This document shows, piece by piece, positions 18,292-26,608 of a stretch of 64,000 nucleotides of DNA. The notes under the pieces were generated by a model that was not told where the DNA came from, searched no databases, and was given only the letters and a program-made list of their open reading frames with translations. The DNA lies in the NCBI RefSeq assembly GCF_009193175.1, contig NZ_VUKE01000005.1:124001-188000 (forward strand), given 5' to 3'. The position numbers and the translations under genes were made by a program. The number at the start of each line of letters is the position of its first letter. Position 1 is the stretch's first letter. Source of the stretch: Georgenia ruanii. Its GTDB lineage: Bacteria; Actinomycetota; Actinomycetes; Actinomycetales; Actinomycetaceae.

Positions 18292-19041
18292 ATGGGGGAG
18301 CAGCTGCTGCCTCGCACAGCGCCTGTCCACTCCCTCCGCCGCTTCCTTGCTCGCCTGCACCCCGGACGCCGCACCCCTGGCGGCGACGCCGTCGGTGGGC
18401 TGGGGGCGATGACCATCGTCGGCGCCGTGGCGATCCTCGCCACCGCGGCGCTCGTCGTCGGGGTGATCGCCGTGTGGCCGTCCCATGGGCAGCACCCGCG
18501 CGCGTCGGCCACCCGGCCGCCCACGGGCGCCGTGCTCGGTGCCGAGGGCCGGCCGGACGTCATGGCACCCGGGGCCGGTCCGCTGACCGGCCGCCTGCAG
18601 CCCCAGGGCGCCACGGGCGGTGCTACGACCGACGGCCGGGTCCGGCTGGGTCAGCCCGCCCGCGTCGGGAGCTGGGAAGTGGCCGTCCGGCGCACGGAGG
18701 CACGCCAGGTTCCCGCCGCCGCGGAGGCCGCGACGCCGTCTCCGGGGGAGCGGGTGCTCGAGGCCCAGGTCACCGTCACGAACGACGGCACGACGCCGAC
18801 GGACCCGGGGTTGGATCTCCTGGTCGGGTATCTCGGCCCGGACGGAGTGGAGTACAACGGCGACGCCGGCGGTGCATGCCCCACGCGGGAGGCGATCTTC
18901 GGCCGGGGCAGGATCCCGCCCGGGGAGACCGTGCGGGGCACCGTCTGCCTGGGCGTACCGGACCGCGCCGTCGAGGGCGGGGCGTGGGTGCTGCGGACCC
19001 CGGCGGAGTACGCCCGGCCGATGGTGTTCGCCGCCCGGTAG
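18292..19041 (+). CDS. Membrane-anchored secreted protein, DUF4352-like
   Basis: 249 residues, function unknown. A cytoplasmic N-terminus of ~35 residues precedes one transmembrane segment (about 40-62: MTIVGAVAILATAALVVGVIAVW), then a Pro/Gly linker and an extracellular beta-type domain from about residue 120. That domain (LGQPARVGSWEVAVRRTEA ... VLEAQVTVTNDGT ... IPPGETVRGTVCLGVP) has the layout of DUF4352/immunoglobulin-like domains; two Cys (ACPTRE, TVCLGV) may pair. The ATG at 18292 is chosen for GGGAGGGG seven bases upstream; an in-frame ATG at 18265 lacks one. Follows dnaG by 111 bp. Confidence 0.78.
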   Translation: MGEQLLPRTAPVHSLRRFLARLHPGRRTPGGDAVGGLGAMTIVGAVAILATAALVVGVIAVWPSHGQHPRASATRPPTGAVLGAEGRPDVMAPGAGPLTGRLQPQGATGGATTDGRVRLGQPARVGSWEVAVRRTEARQVPAAAEAATPSPGERVLEAQVTVTNDGTTPTDPGLDLLVGYLGPDGVEYNGDAGGACPTREAIFGRGRIPPGETVRGTVCLGVPDRAVEGGAWVLRTPAEYARPMVFAAR

Positions 19042-19065
19042 ACGGCGCCAGCCCCGACGTGGCGT

Positions 19066-19115
19066 CGCCGCGTGACCGGCCACGGCCCGGTGGGCCCGCG
19101 CCCGGTCACGCGGCG
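19066..19115. terminator. Bidirectional hairpin between convergent genes
   Basis: Perfect 14-bp stem (CGCCGCGTGACCGG / CCGGTCACGCGGCG) enclosing a 22-base GC-rich loop. It lies between the stops of the DUF4352-like gene (19041) and the nitroreductase gene (19124), so it could serve both. Confidence 0.7.
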
Positions 19116-19123
19116 AGGAGCGG

Positions 19124-19747
19124 CTACAGGGCGGCGACGACCTCGTCGAAGGGCAGGCGCGGCAGGCGGTCGCGGAAGGCGTTGTCGGCCGGCTTGCCGA
19201 TGTTGACGGCGACCAGCACGCGGTGGCGCCCGTCGGGGAAGAACTCGCGGGACACCGCCGCGGCGTCGAAGCCGGTCATCGGGCCCGCCGCCAGGCCGGC
19301 GGCCCGGATCCCGATGATCGCGTAGCCCACCTGCAGGCCCGCGTTGAGCTCTGCCATGCGGGCGCGGGAGGCCTCGTCGCCGGCGAGCATGTCGCGCGCG
19401 CCCGGGTTGTGCGGGAAGGTGCGCGGCAGCTCCTCGTGGAAGTCGATGTCGGCCGCGAGGAGGGCGGTGGCGGGGGCGGCCGCCGTCTTGGCCCGGTTGC
19501 CCTCGGCCATGTGGGGCAGGAGGCGGTCCTTCGCCTCGGCGGAGCGGACGACGACGACGCGCAGCGGCTGGGTGTTCATCGCCGTGGGCGCCCACTTGAC
19601 GAGCTCGAAGATCGCGGCGAGCTGCTCGTCCGTGACGGGCTCATCCGTGAACGCGTTCGCCGTGCGGGCCTCACGGAAGAGCAGGTCCTGGGCGTCCTCG
19701 TCGAGGAGGAGCGCGTCGGTGGTCCGAGGTTCAGTTGAAGTACTCAC
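19124..19747 (-). CDS. Nitroreductase-family protein, RutE/HadB-like (malonic semialdehyde reductase type)
   Basis: FMN/NAD(P)H oxidoreductase, 207 residues, cytoplasmic. Seen: the FMN-binding N-terminal helix LFREARTANAFTDEPVTDEQL, WAPTAMNTQPLRVVVV (the RutE-type phosphate loop), NAGLQVGYAIIGIRAAGLAAGPMTGFD and VLVAVNIGKP. RutE proteins reduce malonic semialdehyde to 3-hydroxypropionate in uracil breakdown, but no other rut gene is here, so the substrate is open. The GTG at 19747 gives the normal family N-terminus; the frame stays open upstream and no clear ribosome site is seen. Confidence 0.88.
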   Translation of the reverse strand: MSTSTEPRTTDALLLDEDAQDLLFREARTANAFTDEPVTDEQLAAIFELVKWAPTAMNTQPLRVVVVRSAEAKDRLLPHMAEGNRAKTAAAPATALLAADIDFHEELPRTFPHNPGARDMLAGDEASRARMAELNAGLQVGYAIIGIRAAGLAAGPMTGFDAAAVSREFFPDGRHRVLVAVNIGKPADNAFRDRLPRLPFDEVVAAL

Positions 19748-19878
19748 GCCTAGTGCAGCCACGACCGTGGCTTGGCGATTCCGGAGCCGGCCGTGATTGA
19801 TGCCATAGCGCGCACGCATGGCGGAGCAGGGCCGCACGGGCGGAGACGGCACGGCCGTGCCCGCGAGGGGCGTACCGC

Positions 19879-20076
19879 TCAGTTGCTCCCGCCGGCGTCG
19901 TCGCAGGACGGGCACAGGAGGACCTCGACGTCGTCGCCGGCGCCACGACCGACCCGCCGCATCGGCCCGTGGTCCGTCCCACACACCGCGCACAGGTGGG
20001 CGCGCCGCGGCCAGCCCTCGGAGAGCTCGAGCATCCCGAGCGCGCCGTCACCGAGACGGATGGCATGAAAGGTCAC
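19879..20076 (-). CDS. Small zinc-ribbon-like protein, unknown
   Basis: 65 residues. Two Cys pairs (CAVCGTDHG and CPSC, about 26 residues apart) form a possible zinc ribbon; the rest is mildly acidic. Codon third positions are strongly GC, as expected of a real gene. A near-consensus promoter (TTGGCA, 17 bp, CATACT at 20084-20112) ends seven bases before the GTG at 20076, so I take that as a leaderless start rather than the upstream ATG at 20112. Divergent from the DUF1846 gene. Function not recognised. Confidence 0.65.
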   Translation of the reverse strand: MTFHAIRLGDGALGMLELSEGWPRRAHLCAVCGTDHGPMRRVGRGAGDDVEVLLCPSCDDAGGSN

Positions 20077-20083
20077 ATGAAAA

Positions 20084-20112
20084 AGTATGCCGAGTGTCCC
20101 ATTCGTTGCCAA
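20084..20112 (-). promoter_or_regulatory. Promoter of the small zinc-ribbon gene
   Basis: On the minus strand TTGGCA (20107-20112), a 17-bp spacer and CATACT (20084-20089) are followed by seven bases and the GTG at 20076. One of the best sigma-70-like matches in the window. Confidence 0.65.
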
Positions 20113-20306
20113 GTGCCCCAGGTACGGGGGGCGTCAGATGAGTCTGGGCATCGGGACGAGGTGCGGCGGCCTCCGCAGGTGGAGGTCCTCCCCGGCGTGG
20201 GGCAAGGCCGTGCCGGTGAGCCGGGAGGGGGAGGCGGCGGTGGTGACGCAGCGGGGCCTGCCCGGCCGAGCCGCCAGTGCACAGGTAAAGTTATGCGGCG
20301 TCGTCC

Positions 20307-21827
20307 ATGCCGAGGGAAGAAGTGCACGTCCTGATGCCGCACCGCACCGGATTCGATCGTGAACGCTATATCGCGCTGCAGTCGCGTCAGATCCAGGAGC
20401 GGCGCGCCTCTATCGGCGGCAAGCTCTACCTCGAGATGGGGGGCAAGCTCTTCGACGACATGCACGCCTCGCGCGTCCTGCCCGGTTTCACCCCGGACAA
20501 CAAGATCGCGATGCTCGAGAATCTCAAGGACGAGCTGGAGATCCTGGTCTGCATCAACGCCAAGGATCTGGAGCGCCAGAAGGTGCGCGCGGACCTCGGC
20601 ATCCCGTACGAGGAGGACGCCCTCCGGCTGATCGACATCTTCCGCGAGCGCGGCTTCCTGGTGGACCACGTCGTCCTCACCCAGTTCGAGGACGGCAACA
20701 CCATGGCCCAGGCCCTCAAGGATCGCATGGAGCGGTTGGGACTCAAGGTCGCCCGCCACCACGTCATCCCGGGCTACCCCAGCAACACCGGGCAGATCCT
20801 CTCCGACGAGGGCTTCGGCCGTAACGAGTATTCCGAGACGAGCCGTGACCTGATCGTGGTCACCGCACCGGGCCCGGGCTCCGGCAAGCTTGCCACGTGC
20901 CTGTCGCAGGTCTACCACGACCACCAGCGTGGTCTGGTAGCCGGTTACGCCAAGTTCGAGACCTTCCCCATCTGGGACCTTTCGCTTGAGCACCCGGTGA
21001 ACCTGGCCTATGAGGCCGCCACCGTGGACCTCGACGACATCAACGTCATCGACCCCTTCCATCTCGCCGCCTACGGCAAGCAGGCCACCAGCTACAACCG
21101 TGACGTCGAGGTCTTCCCGCTGGTGAAGACCATGCTGGAGAAGCTCGATGGCACCGCTCCCTACAAGTCCCCGACCGACATGGGCGTGAACATGGTCGGC
21201 TCGTGCATCAGTGACGACGAGGTCTGCAGGGAGGCTGCCTACCAGGAGATCATCCGCCGTTACTACAAGGCCCTGGTGGAGGAGCGTCGCGACGAGCTCG
21301 ACGACACCCTCTCGCAGCGGGTCGCCATGGTGATGAGCAAGGCCGGCACGACCGTCGCGGAACGCCGCGTGGTCGCCGCCGCCCTCGAGGTCGAGGCGGA
21401 GACCGGCGCCCCGGCCTCCGCCCTGGAGCTCGCCGACGGCACCATCATCACCGGCAAGACCTCCGAGCTGCTGGGCTGCTCCGCCGCGATGCTGCTCAAC
21501 GCGCTCAAGCACCTGGCGGGCATCGGCCGGGAGATCGACCTGCTCTCGCCGTCCTCGATCGAGCCGATCCAGACCCTGAAGACCGAGCACCTGGGTTCCC
21601 GGAACCCGCGGCTGCATACGGATGAGGTGCTCATCGCCCTGTCGGTCTCCGGTGCCTCCAGCCAGGATGCCCGCACGGCGCTGCGGGAGCTGAAGAACCT
21701 GCGGCGCTGCGACGCCCACACCACCACGATCCTCGGCTCGGTGGACGAGGGCATCTTCCGCAACCTCGGCATCCTGGTGACGTCGGAGCCGAAGTACCAG
21801 CGCAAGGCGCTCTACCGGAAGCGCTGA
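20307..21827 (+). CDS. DUF1846 (UPF0371) family protein
   Basis: 506 residues, normal length, cytoplasmic. Strong family match from the start: [40 protein letters not shown], then [22 protein letters not shown] (a P-loop-like glycine stretch), [11 protein letters not shown] and a C-terminal domain from about 380. A structure is known for the family (streptococcal member) but the biochemical role is not established to my knowledge. Base use is a little less GC-extreme than its neighbours (more GGT, CTT, TAT), compatible with acquisition. Start uncertain: ATG 20307, GTG 20322 or ATG 20334; a weak -10 (TAAAGT at 20286) favours the first. Stands alone. Confidence 0.88.
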   Translation: MPREEVHVLMPHRTGFDRERYIALQSRQIQERRASIGGKLYLEMGGKLFDDMHASRVLPGFTPDNKIAMLENLKDELEILVCINAKDLERQKVRADLGIPYEEDALRLIDIFRERGFLVDHVVLTQFEDGNTMAQALKDRMERLGLKVARHHVIPGYPSNTGQILSDEGFGRNEYSETSRDLIVVTAPGPGSGKLATCLSQVYHDHQRGLVAGYAKFETFPIWDLSLEHPVNLAYEAATVDLDDINVIDPFHLAAYGKQATSYNRDVEVFPLVKTMLEKLDGTAPYKSPTDMGVNMVGSCISDDEVCREAAYQEIIRRYYKALVEERRDELDDTLSQRVAMVMSKAGTTVAERRVVAAALEVEAETGAPASALELADGTIITGKTSELLGCSAAMLLNALKHLAGIGREIDLLSPSSIEPIQTLKTEHLGSRNPRLHTDEVLIALSVSGASSQDARTALRELKNLRRCDAHTTTILGSVDEGIFRNLGILVTSEPKYQRKALYRKR

Positions 21828-21890
21828 ACGTCCCAGGTGGCCAACGAGCCCCGGGTTGGCGGCATCGCTGCTCGCGCGGCCTCGTCCTCA

Positions 21891-23507
21891 TCAGGCGAGC
21901 ACGCGGTGCACCGAGGCAACGGCACTCGACCCCTCACCGACCGCGGCGGCGACGCGCTTCATCGACCCGCGCCGCACGTCGCCGGCGGCGAAGACCCGCG
22001 GGATCGACGTCTCGAACGGCAACGGCTCCCGGCCGAGACGCTGCCACCGCTCGAGCGCCAGTGCTACGTCGGCACCAGTGCGGATGAACCCCGACTCGTC
22101 GCGATCGATGCCACCGAGCCAGGAGGTCGCCGGCTCTACGCCGATGAAACAGAACAGGGCCCGCGCCGCGACATCGCCTGCCGTGTCGATGCGCACGGCC
22201 TCGAGATCGTGGTCGCCGTCGAGTGCGGTGATGTTCGACCCGGCATGCAGGTGGATGCGGGGCTCCTCCGAGATGCGGTCGACCAGGTAGGAGGACATGC
22301 GAGCGCCCAGGTCCGTCCCACGCACGACCAGGTGCACGGGGCACCCGTGCGTCGAGAGGAACAGCGCTGCCTGGCCTGCCGAGTTCGCGCCACCGACCAC
22401 GACGACCGGGGACCCGCGCACCTGCTTCAGCTCGAGCGGGGTGGCGGCGTAGTAGATGCAGGTGCGTTCGAAGTCGTCCCACCGCTCGAGGCCGAGGCGA
22501 CGGTAGGCGGCACCGGACGCGACGATCGCGGACCTGGCGCGGATCGCGCGGCCGTCGGACAGCCTGACCTCGATCTCGGTCTCCCCGGCCGTCAGGCTCA
22601 CCGCCTCGCACGGGGCATACACCCGCACGCCGAACTTGATGGCCTGCAGGGTGGCCTGTCCGATCAGGTCTCCGCCGCTGACCCCGAAGGGGAACCCGAG
22701 GAAGTTCTCGATGCGTGACGTCGCCGCGGCCTGCCCGCCGGGTGCCACGGCCTCCAGCAACACCGTGCTCAGCCCTTCGGAGGCCCCGTAGATCGCCGCC
22801 GCGAGGCCTGCCGGCCCGCCGCCGACCACCATGAGGTCGACGAACCCCTCGTCGCCTGGCTCGTAGCTCAGTCCCAGGCGCTCGGCGACGACCCCGGGCG
22901 TGGCGCGGAGGATGGGCTCGCCCTGGATGAAGGCGACGGGCAGATCCGTGACGGCGTAGTCATGCGCGGGATGGGACAGCGACTGACCCGGCTCGAGCGG
23001 CACCGCGGTGTGCACGAGATCGAAACGCTCGGCGAACCGGCGCAGCGCGAGAAACTCCCGAGAGGTCGCCGTCCCGACGAACTTCAGGGTGAGGGCCGCC
23101 GGCCCGCTGCGCATCCACTCGCGCCGTGCCCAGAGCGCGTGCAGGACGAGATCACCGAGCTCGTCGTCCTCGGCGAGGACGCGGCGCAGGTCGGCCCGTG
23201 AGAGGACCCGGACCCGGCTCGGCACCGCCGCGCGGGCCGACAGGAATGCGCGCTGACCGTTGAGCAGACCGAGGTCGCCGGTGAAGGAGCGCGGGCCGAA
23301 CGTCACGACGACCTGTTCGCTCAGCCAGTACATGGCGTCACGCACTAGCTCGAGCTCGCCCTCCTCCACGAGGGCCATCGGGTAGAGGTCACCGGCGCGG
23401 ACCAGGTACTCCCCGGCGGGGATCTCCAGGGGTTCGGCACGGGCGGTCAGTCGTTCCCACTGCGCGTCGGTCAGTGGGGGTGCGATCGCGCCGTCGTTGT
23501 CCTGCAC
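21891..23507 (-). CDS. Three-domain FAD oxidoreductase: cNMP-binding, Trx-like and thioredoxin-reductase-like, no redox CxxC
   Basis: 538 residues, cytoplasmic. Domains: cyclic-nucleotide-binding-like beta barrel (about 10-130, with GDLGLLNGQRAF), a thioredoxin-like segment without CxxC (about 140-215), and a thioredoxin-reductase-like FAD/NADPH unit (GGGPAGLAAAIYGASEGL, VVGGANSAGQAALFLS, VFAAGDVRRGSMKRVAAAVGEGSSAV). Where true thioredoxin reductases have CAxC, this protein reads ERTCIYYAA, with only one Cys. It therefore cannot reduce thioredoxin by the usual disulfide relay; NAD(P)H oxidase or quinone-reductase activity is possible (inference). GTG start with GGGAG upstream. Monocistronic. 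Confidence 0.9.
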   Translation of the reverse strand: MQDNDGAIAPPLTDAQWERLTARAEPLEIPAGEYLVRAGDLYPMALVEEGELELVRDAMYWLSEQVVVTFGPRSFTGDLGLLNGQRAFLSARAAVPSRVRVLSRADLRRVLAEDDELGDLVLHALWARREWMRSGPAALTLKFVGTATSREFLALRRFAERFDLVHTAVPLEPGQSLSHPAHDYAVTDLPVAFIQGEPILRATPGVVAERLGLSYEPGDEGFVDLMVVGGGPAGLAAAIYGASEGLSTVLLEAVAPGGQAAATSRIENFLGFPFGVSGGDLIGQATLQAIKFGVRVYAPCEAVSLTAGETEIEVRLSDGRAIRARSAIVASGAAYRRLGLERWDDFERTCIYYAATPLELKQVRGSPVVVVGGANSAGQAALFLSTHGCPVHLVVRGTDLGARMSSYLVDRISEEPRIHLHAGSNITALDGDHDLEAVRIDTAGDVAARALFCFIGVEPATSWLGGIDRDESGFIRTGADVALALERWQRLGREPLPFETSIPRVFAAGDVRRGSMKRVAAAVGEGSSAVASVHRVLA

Positions 23508-23750
23508 CGGTGCTCCCTACTGCTGCCGACGATCGTCGACAGGTGGGTGGGCGATTCTCGGCAAGGCGGCCGCCGGTGGGTCCGGGCGAGCACCTGAGCC
23601 GTCCGATGGCGCCGACACTACCCGCCCGCTCATGGCGGCTGAAGGCCCCTCCGCGTGGCCTGCGGGTCGGACCCTGCGGTCCGCCTCCCTCAGCCGCGAG
23701 GGAGTGCCCGTTTCGGTGTTGCACGCATGTTGCACGAGTCCGAAACGGCG

Positions 23751-23787
23751 AAGGCCCCTCCCGGCGTTTCCGCAGGTGAGGGGCCTT
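23751..23787 (-). terminator. tRNA-Asn terminator
   Basis: Perfect 10-bp stem AAGGCCCCTC / GAGGGGCCTT with a 17-base loop, 8 bases beyond the encoded CCA on the minus strand. Confidence 0.7.
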
Positions 23788-23797
23788 GTCCGCGTGG

Positions 23798-23870
<73 letters not shown>

Positions 23871-23934
23871 TCGCGAGATAGGACTCTAGCAAACAATCCG
23901 ACCGCCCCTTGACCGCGAGGCGGCCTCTGGGCCG

Positions 23935-24438
23935 TTATGTGGGGAGTCCCACAGCCGCGCGGGCCCGGCTCTCGAGGGCGTCGATGACCCGCCGCTCCTC
24001 CTCGTCGCCCTGGAGCGGGCCCTGGGCGGTGAGCTGGGAGAACAACGCGCCCTCCTCGTCCCGTCGGATCTGCGCCCGCAGCAGGGTGCCGTGCGGGGTC
24101 TCCGCCGTCTCGGTGTGGACCACCGACGACTGCACGCGCTCGCGCACCGCGGCCGTGAAGGTCTCCACGTCGTCCGTCGCCGTGGTCAGGACGAGGGGAG
24201 GCCGGGCGCCGTCGACCCAGGACACGGTGAACTGGCGCAGCTCGCCGTCCCACCTGCCGTGCTGGACGGCGTGCCAGGGGTGGCGGTCGCGGATGCCGGA
24301 CGGGTCCACGACGAGCAGGGCACCGGCCGACACCACGGCCCAGGCCCCGTCCGCGAGCTCCGCGACGGCGAGCGTGTCGTGCGGCTTGAGCCGCGCCGCG
24401 ACCTCGCGCGGCAGTCGGCGGCCTCGGCGAAAGATCAT
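23935..24438 (-). CDS. Conserved hypothetical protein
   Basis: 167 residues, soluble, unknown. The opening MIFRRGRRLPREVAARLKPHDTLAVAELADGAWAVV and the central WHAVQHGRWDGELRQFTVSWVDG look like an actinobacterial family with a PH-like or six-strand beta core, and a final helix rich in Glu/Arg; no catalytic motif seen. The ATG at 24438 is preferred to a GTG at 24447 because TACCGT lies six bases before it (leaderless type) and no ribosome site exists for either. Lies between two tRNA genes. Confidence 0.75.
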   Translation of the reverse strand: MIFRRGRRLPREVAARLKPHDTLAVAELADGAWAVVSAGALLVVDPSGIRDRHPWHAVQHGRWDGELRQFTVSWVDGARPPLVLTTATDDVETFTAAVRERVQSSVVHTETAETPHGTLLRAQIRRDEEGALFSQLTAQGPLQGDEEERRVIDALESRARAAVGLPT

Positions 24439-24509
24439 GGGTGACACGGTAGCCGCGCGGGTCCCGGTAGGGTGGACGCCGCCGTGACCGTGGTCTCGTG
24501 GCGCGGCAC

Positions 24510-24583
24510 GCCCCTGTAGCTCAGCTGGTTAGAGCAGCGAACTCATAATTCGTCGGTCGCGGGTTCAAGTCCTGCCGGGGGCA
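24510..24583 (+). tRNA. tRNA-Met (CAT), elongator type
   Basis: 74-nt cloverleaf. Acceptor GCCCCTG / CGGGGGC (one G-U), D-arm with AGCTCAGCTGGTTAGAGC, anticodon stem CGAA/TTCG with loop CTCATAA (CAT), T-arm GGTTCAAGTCC, discriminator A. Full CCA is not encoded (ACCG follows). A tRNA-Ile with lysidine-modified CAT is possible but the overall sequence looks like elongator tRNA-Met. Confidence 0.93.
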
Positions 24584-24836
24584 CCGGCCCGGCCCCGAGA
24601 CGTGCGCGGTCGACGGACCGGCCGCGAACGGCATGGGTCACGGCTCCCGGAGGCCGACCGTGCGGGCACTGGCGCTCGCCGGCCCGGCGCCGACCCTCCC
24701 GTCACGTGCACGAGCGACTCGGAAAACCACCCTCCGGCAGTTTTCCGCGGCCCGCTCGATGCGGGCGGAAATGGCGATGAATCGGCGCTGGCCAACGTCG
24801 CATGAGCGGCGATGATCAACGCGTATATCCCACCGG

Positions 24837-24865
24837 TTGCGGCAATTCCACATGGCGCATATGGT
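24837..24865 (+). promoter_or_regulatory. Promoter upstream of the 75-residue ORF
   Basis: TTGCGG (24837-24842), 17-bp spacer, TATGGT (24860-24865), inside a locally AT-richer stretch (about 24815-24895). A 5' leader of about 110 bases to the ATG at 24984 would result. The remainder of the gap 24584-24983 shows no gene. Confidence 0.5.
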
Positions 24866-24983
24866 TGATGACTCAATTACGTAGTTCGGACGGCGTGGCA
24901 GTGCTCACCTTTCCTCCACCGGGACAGTGAGGACCCTGACCGGAAAGCGAGTCGAATTGGCGTTCAGCTCGAGGAGGGAACGT

Positions 24984-25211
24984 ATGAGTGCAGAACAATT
25001 TCTCCCTGATGCCCCGAAGGGGTTGACGTGGTCGTTGCGCCGTCGGGGCGAGTCGGTAAGCCTCCGGCTCCGTACGCGCGGGGTGTGGCCCAAGGTCGTT
25101 GCGGCGTGGAGCACCGACGCGTTCTCGAGCCTCTCGCCCGACCCGGGCACCGCGCTGACGGAGGTCGCCACCCAGATCAAGGCCAACGCCGACTATTCCA
25201 CCGTCGCCTAG
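24984..25211 (+). CDS. 75-residue protein of unknown function
   Basis: Small, soluble, slightly basic in its centre (KGLTWSLRRRGESVSLRLRTRG) and ending TQIKANADYSTVA. No signal peptide, membrane segment or Cys. Support for a real gene: GAGGAGG six to seven bases before the ATG, an upstream promoter candidate, GC third-position bias and an immediate 15-bp hairpin terminator (25220-25252). I do not recognise the family. The size and isolated unit would fit a regulator, a toxin/antitoxin half or a peptide precursor, but no partner or maturation gene is adjacent. Confidence 0.65.
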   Translation: MSAEQFLPDAPKGLTWSLRRRGESVSLRLRTRGVWPKVVAAWSTDAFSSLSPDPGTALTEVATQIKANADYSTVA

Positions 25212-25219
25212 GAAATCAG

Positions 25220-25252
25220 GGGTTGCGCCCGGCCCGGGGCCGGGCGCAACCC
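25220..25252. terminator. Strong hairpin terminator
   Basis: Perfect 15-bp stem (GGGTTGCGCCCGGCC / GGCCGGGCGCAACCC) with a 3-base loop, between the 75-residue ORF and the convergent alcohol dehydrogenase gene (stop at 25301). No U tract apart from GGTTTCGT. Confidence 0.8.
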
Positions 25253-25300
25253 GGTTTCGTCAGCGTCGACGGCGACGGGTGGTCCTCGAGAAGAAAGCGT

Positions 25301-26359
25301 TCACCGGGAGATGACGACTTTCAGGGCCTTGGTCTCGGCGGCGCGGCCGAACGTGTCGTAGGCGTCGAGCATCTGGTCCAGTGAGAAGTGGTGGGTCGCG
25401 AATTTCTCCGCCGGGATCTTGTGCTGGGCGACGAGCTTGAGCAGCATCGGGGTGGTCGACGTACTCACCAGCCCGGTGGTGATCGTGACGTCCTTGATCC
25501 ACAGGTCCTGCATCGCCAGCTCCACCGGGTGGCCGTGGACGCCGACGTTGGCCACGTGCCCGCCGGGGCGGATGAGCTCGGTGCACGCCTGCAGCGTGGT
25601 CGGGATGCCAACCGCTTCCACGGCCACGTCGACGCCGAGGCCGTCGTCGGTGAGCTTGCGGACGTCCTCCTGCCAGCCGTCGCGGCCGCTGTTGACCCCG
25701 TCGGTGGCCCCGAAGGACTTCGCCTGCTCGATGCGGTTGTCGTCGAGGTCGATGGCGATCACCCGGGAGGCCCCGTAGAGCCCGGCGGTCATCATCACGG
25801 CCAGGCCGATCGGGCCCGAGCCGACGACGGCGACGACGTCGCCGGGCTTGACCGCCCCGTTGCGCACGCCGATCTCGAACCCGGTGGGCAGGATGTCCGA
25901 GAGCATGACGGCGGCCTCGTCGCTGATGCCCTCGGGCAGCTTGTAGACGGAGGTGTCGGCGAACGGCACGCGCACGTACTCGGCCTGGGTGCCGTCGATG
26001 AGGTGGCCGAAGATCCAGCCGATGCCGCTCGCGCCCTCCTCGGCGAGGCAGTGGGCGTACAGGCCCTGCGCGCAGTACGAGCACCGCCCGCAGGCGCTGA
26101 TGCACGACAGCACCACCCGGTCGCCCACCGCGACCGTGGTGACGGCGTCGCCCACCTCGGTCACGGTGCCCACGCCCTCGTGGCCGAGGATCCGTCCGTC
26201 GGTGACCGCCGGGACGTCCCCCTTCAGGATGTGCAGGTCCGTGCCGCAGATCGTCGTCGTGTCGATCCTTACGATGACGTCCGTCGGGGCCTGGATCGTC
26301 GGGTCCGGCACGTCCTCCCAGGCCTTCTCGCCCGGACCGTGGTACACCAGCGCCTTCAT
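25301..26359 (-). CDS. Zinc-dependent alcohol dehydrogenase family protein
   Basis: MDR-superfamily NAD(P)-dependent dehydrogenase, 352 residues, cytoplasmic. Catalytic zinc ligands: CGTDLH, GHEGVGTVTEVG. Structural zinc lobe: CISACGRCSYCAQGLYAHC with four Cys. Rossmann motif VVGSGPIGLAVMM followed by acidic DLDDNR, indicating preference for NAD(H) over NADP(H). The IFGHLIDGTQAEYVRVPFADTSVYKLP stretch resembles the secondary-alcohol dehydrogenase/formaldehyde dehydrogenase branch; the substrate is not determinable. GAGGGAG lies seven bases before the ATG. Single gene with a terminator at its 3' side. Confidence 0.93.
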   Translation of the reverse strand: MKALVYHGPGEKAWEDVPDPTIQAPTDVIVRIDTTTICGTDLHILKGDVPAVTDGRILGHEGVGTVTEVGDAVTTVAVGDRVVLSCISACGRCSYCAQGLYAHCLAEEGASGIGWIFGHLIDGTQAEYVRVPFADTSVYKLPEGISDEAAVMLSDILPTGFEIGVRNGAVKPGDVVAVVGSGPIGLAVMMTAGLYGASRVIAIDLDDNRIEQAKSFGATDGVNSGRDGWQEDVRKLTDDGLGVDVAVEAVGIPTTLQACTELIRPGGHVANVGVHGHPVELAMQDLWIKDVTITTGLVSTSTTPMLLKLVAQHKIPAEKFATHHFSLDQMLDAYDTFGRAAETKALKVVISR

Positions 26360-26608
26360 GTCGCGACTCCCTCGTCGGCTGGGCCGGCCCGGAGCGGGCC
26401 GGGGGCGCGTGCGCGCCCGCTCTCACCCTGACCCATCCGCGGACGAGCGGACCAGGGCTTGGGGCCCACGACGGCATCGACACGTCGTCGGAAGGCCGTC
26501 GCGGGCCTCGTCAGGGACCGACGCCGCGCCCCGGCCGGGCCGGGAACTCACACCAGCACCCCAGCGACGGCCCAGCCGACTCCCAGGGAATCGGAGCACC
26601 GTGTCCCC

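Noticed and set aside
14584-19083. 1499-codon minus-strand open frame
   Set aside because: It is antisense to dgt and dnaG, low-complexity, without any family signal; stop codons are simply rare in this frame at high GC.
24565-24876. Minus-strand ORF beside tRNA-Met
   Set aside because: Composition is unlike a protein, and it overlaps the tRNA and the promoter of the 75-residue gene.
24984-25211. RiPP precursor peptide hypothesis for the 75-residue ORF
   Set aside because: No Cys/Ser/Thr-rich core, no leader-core boundary and no maturation or export gene next to it.
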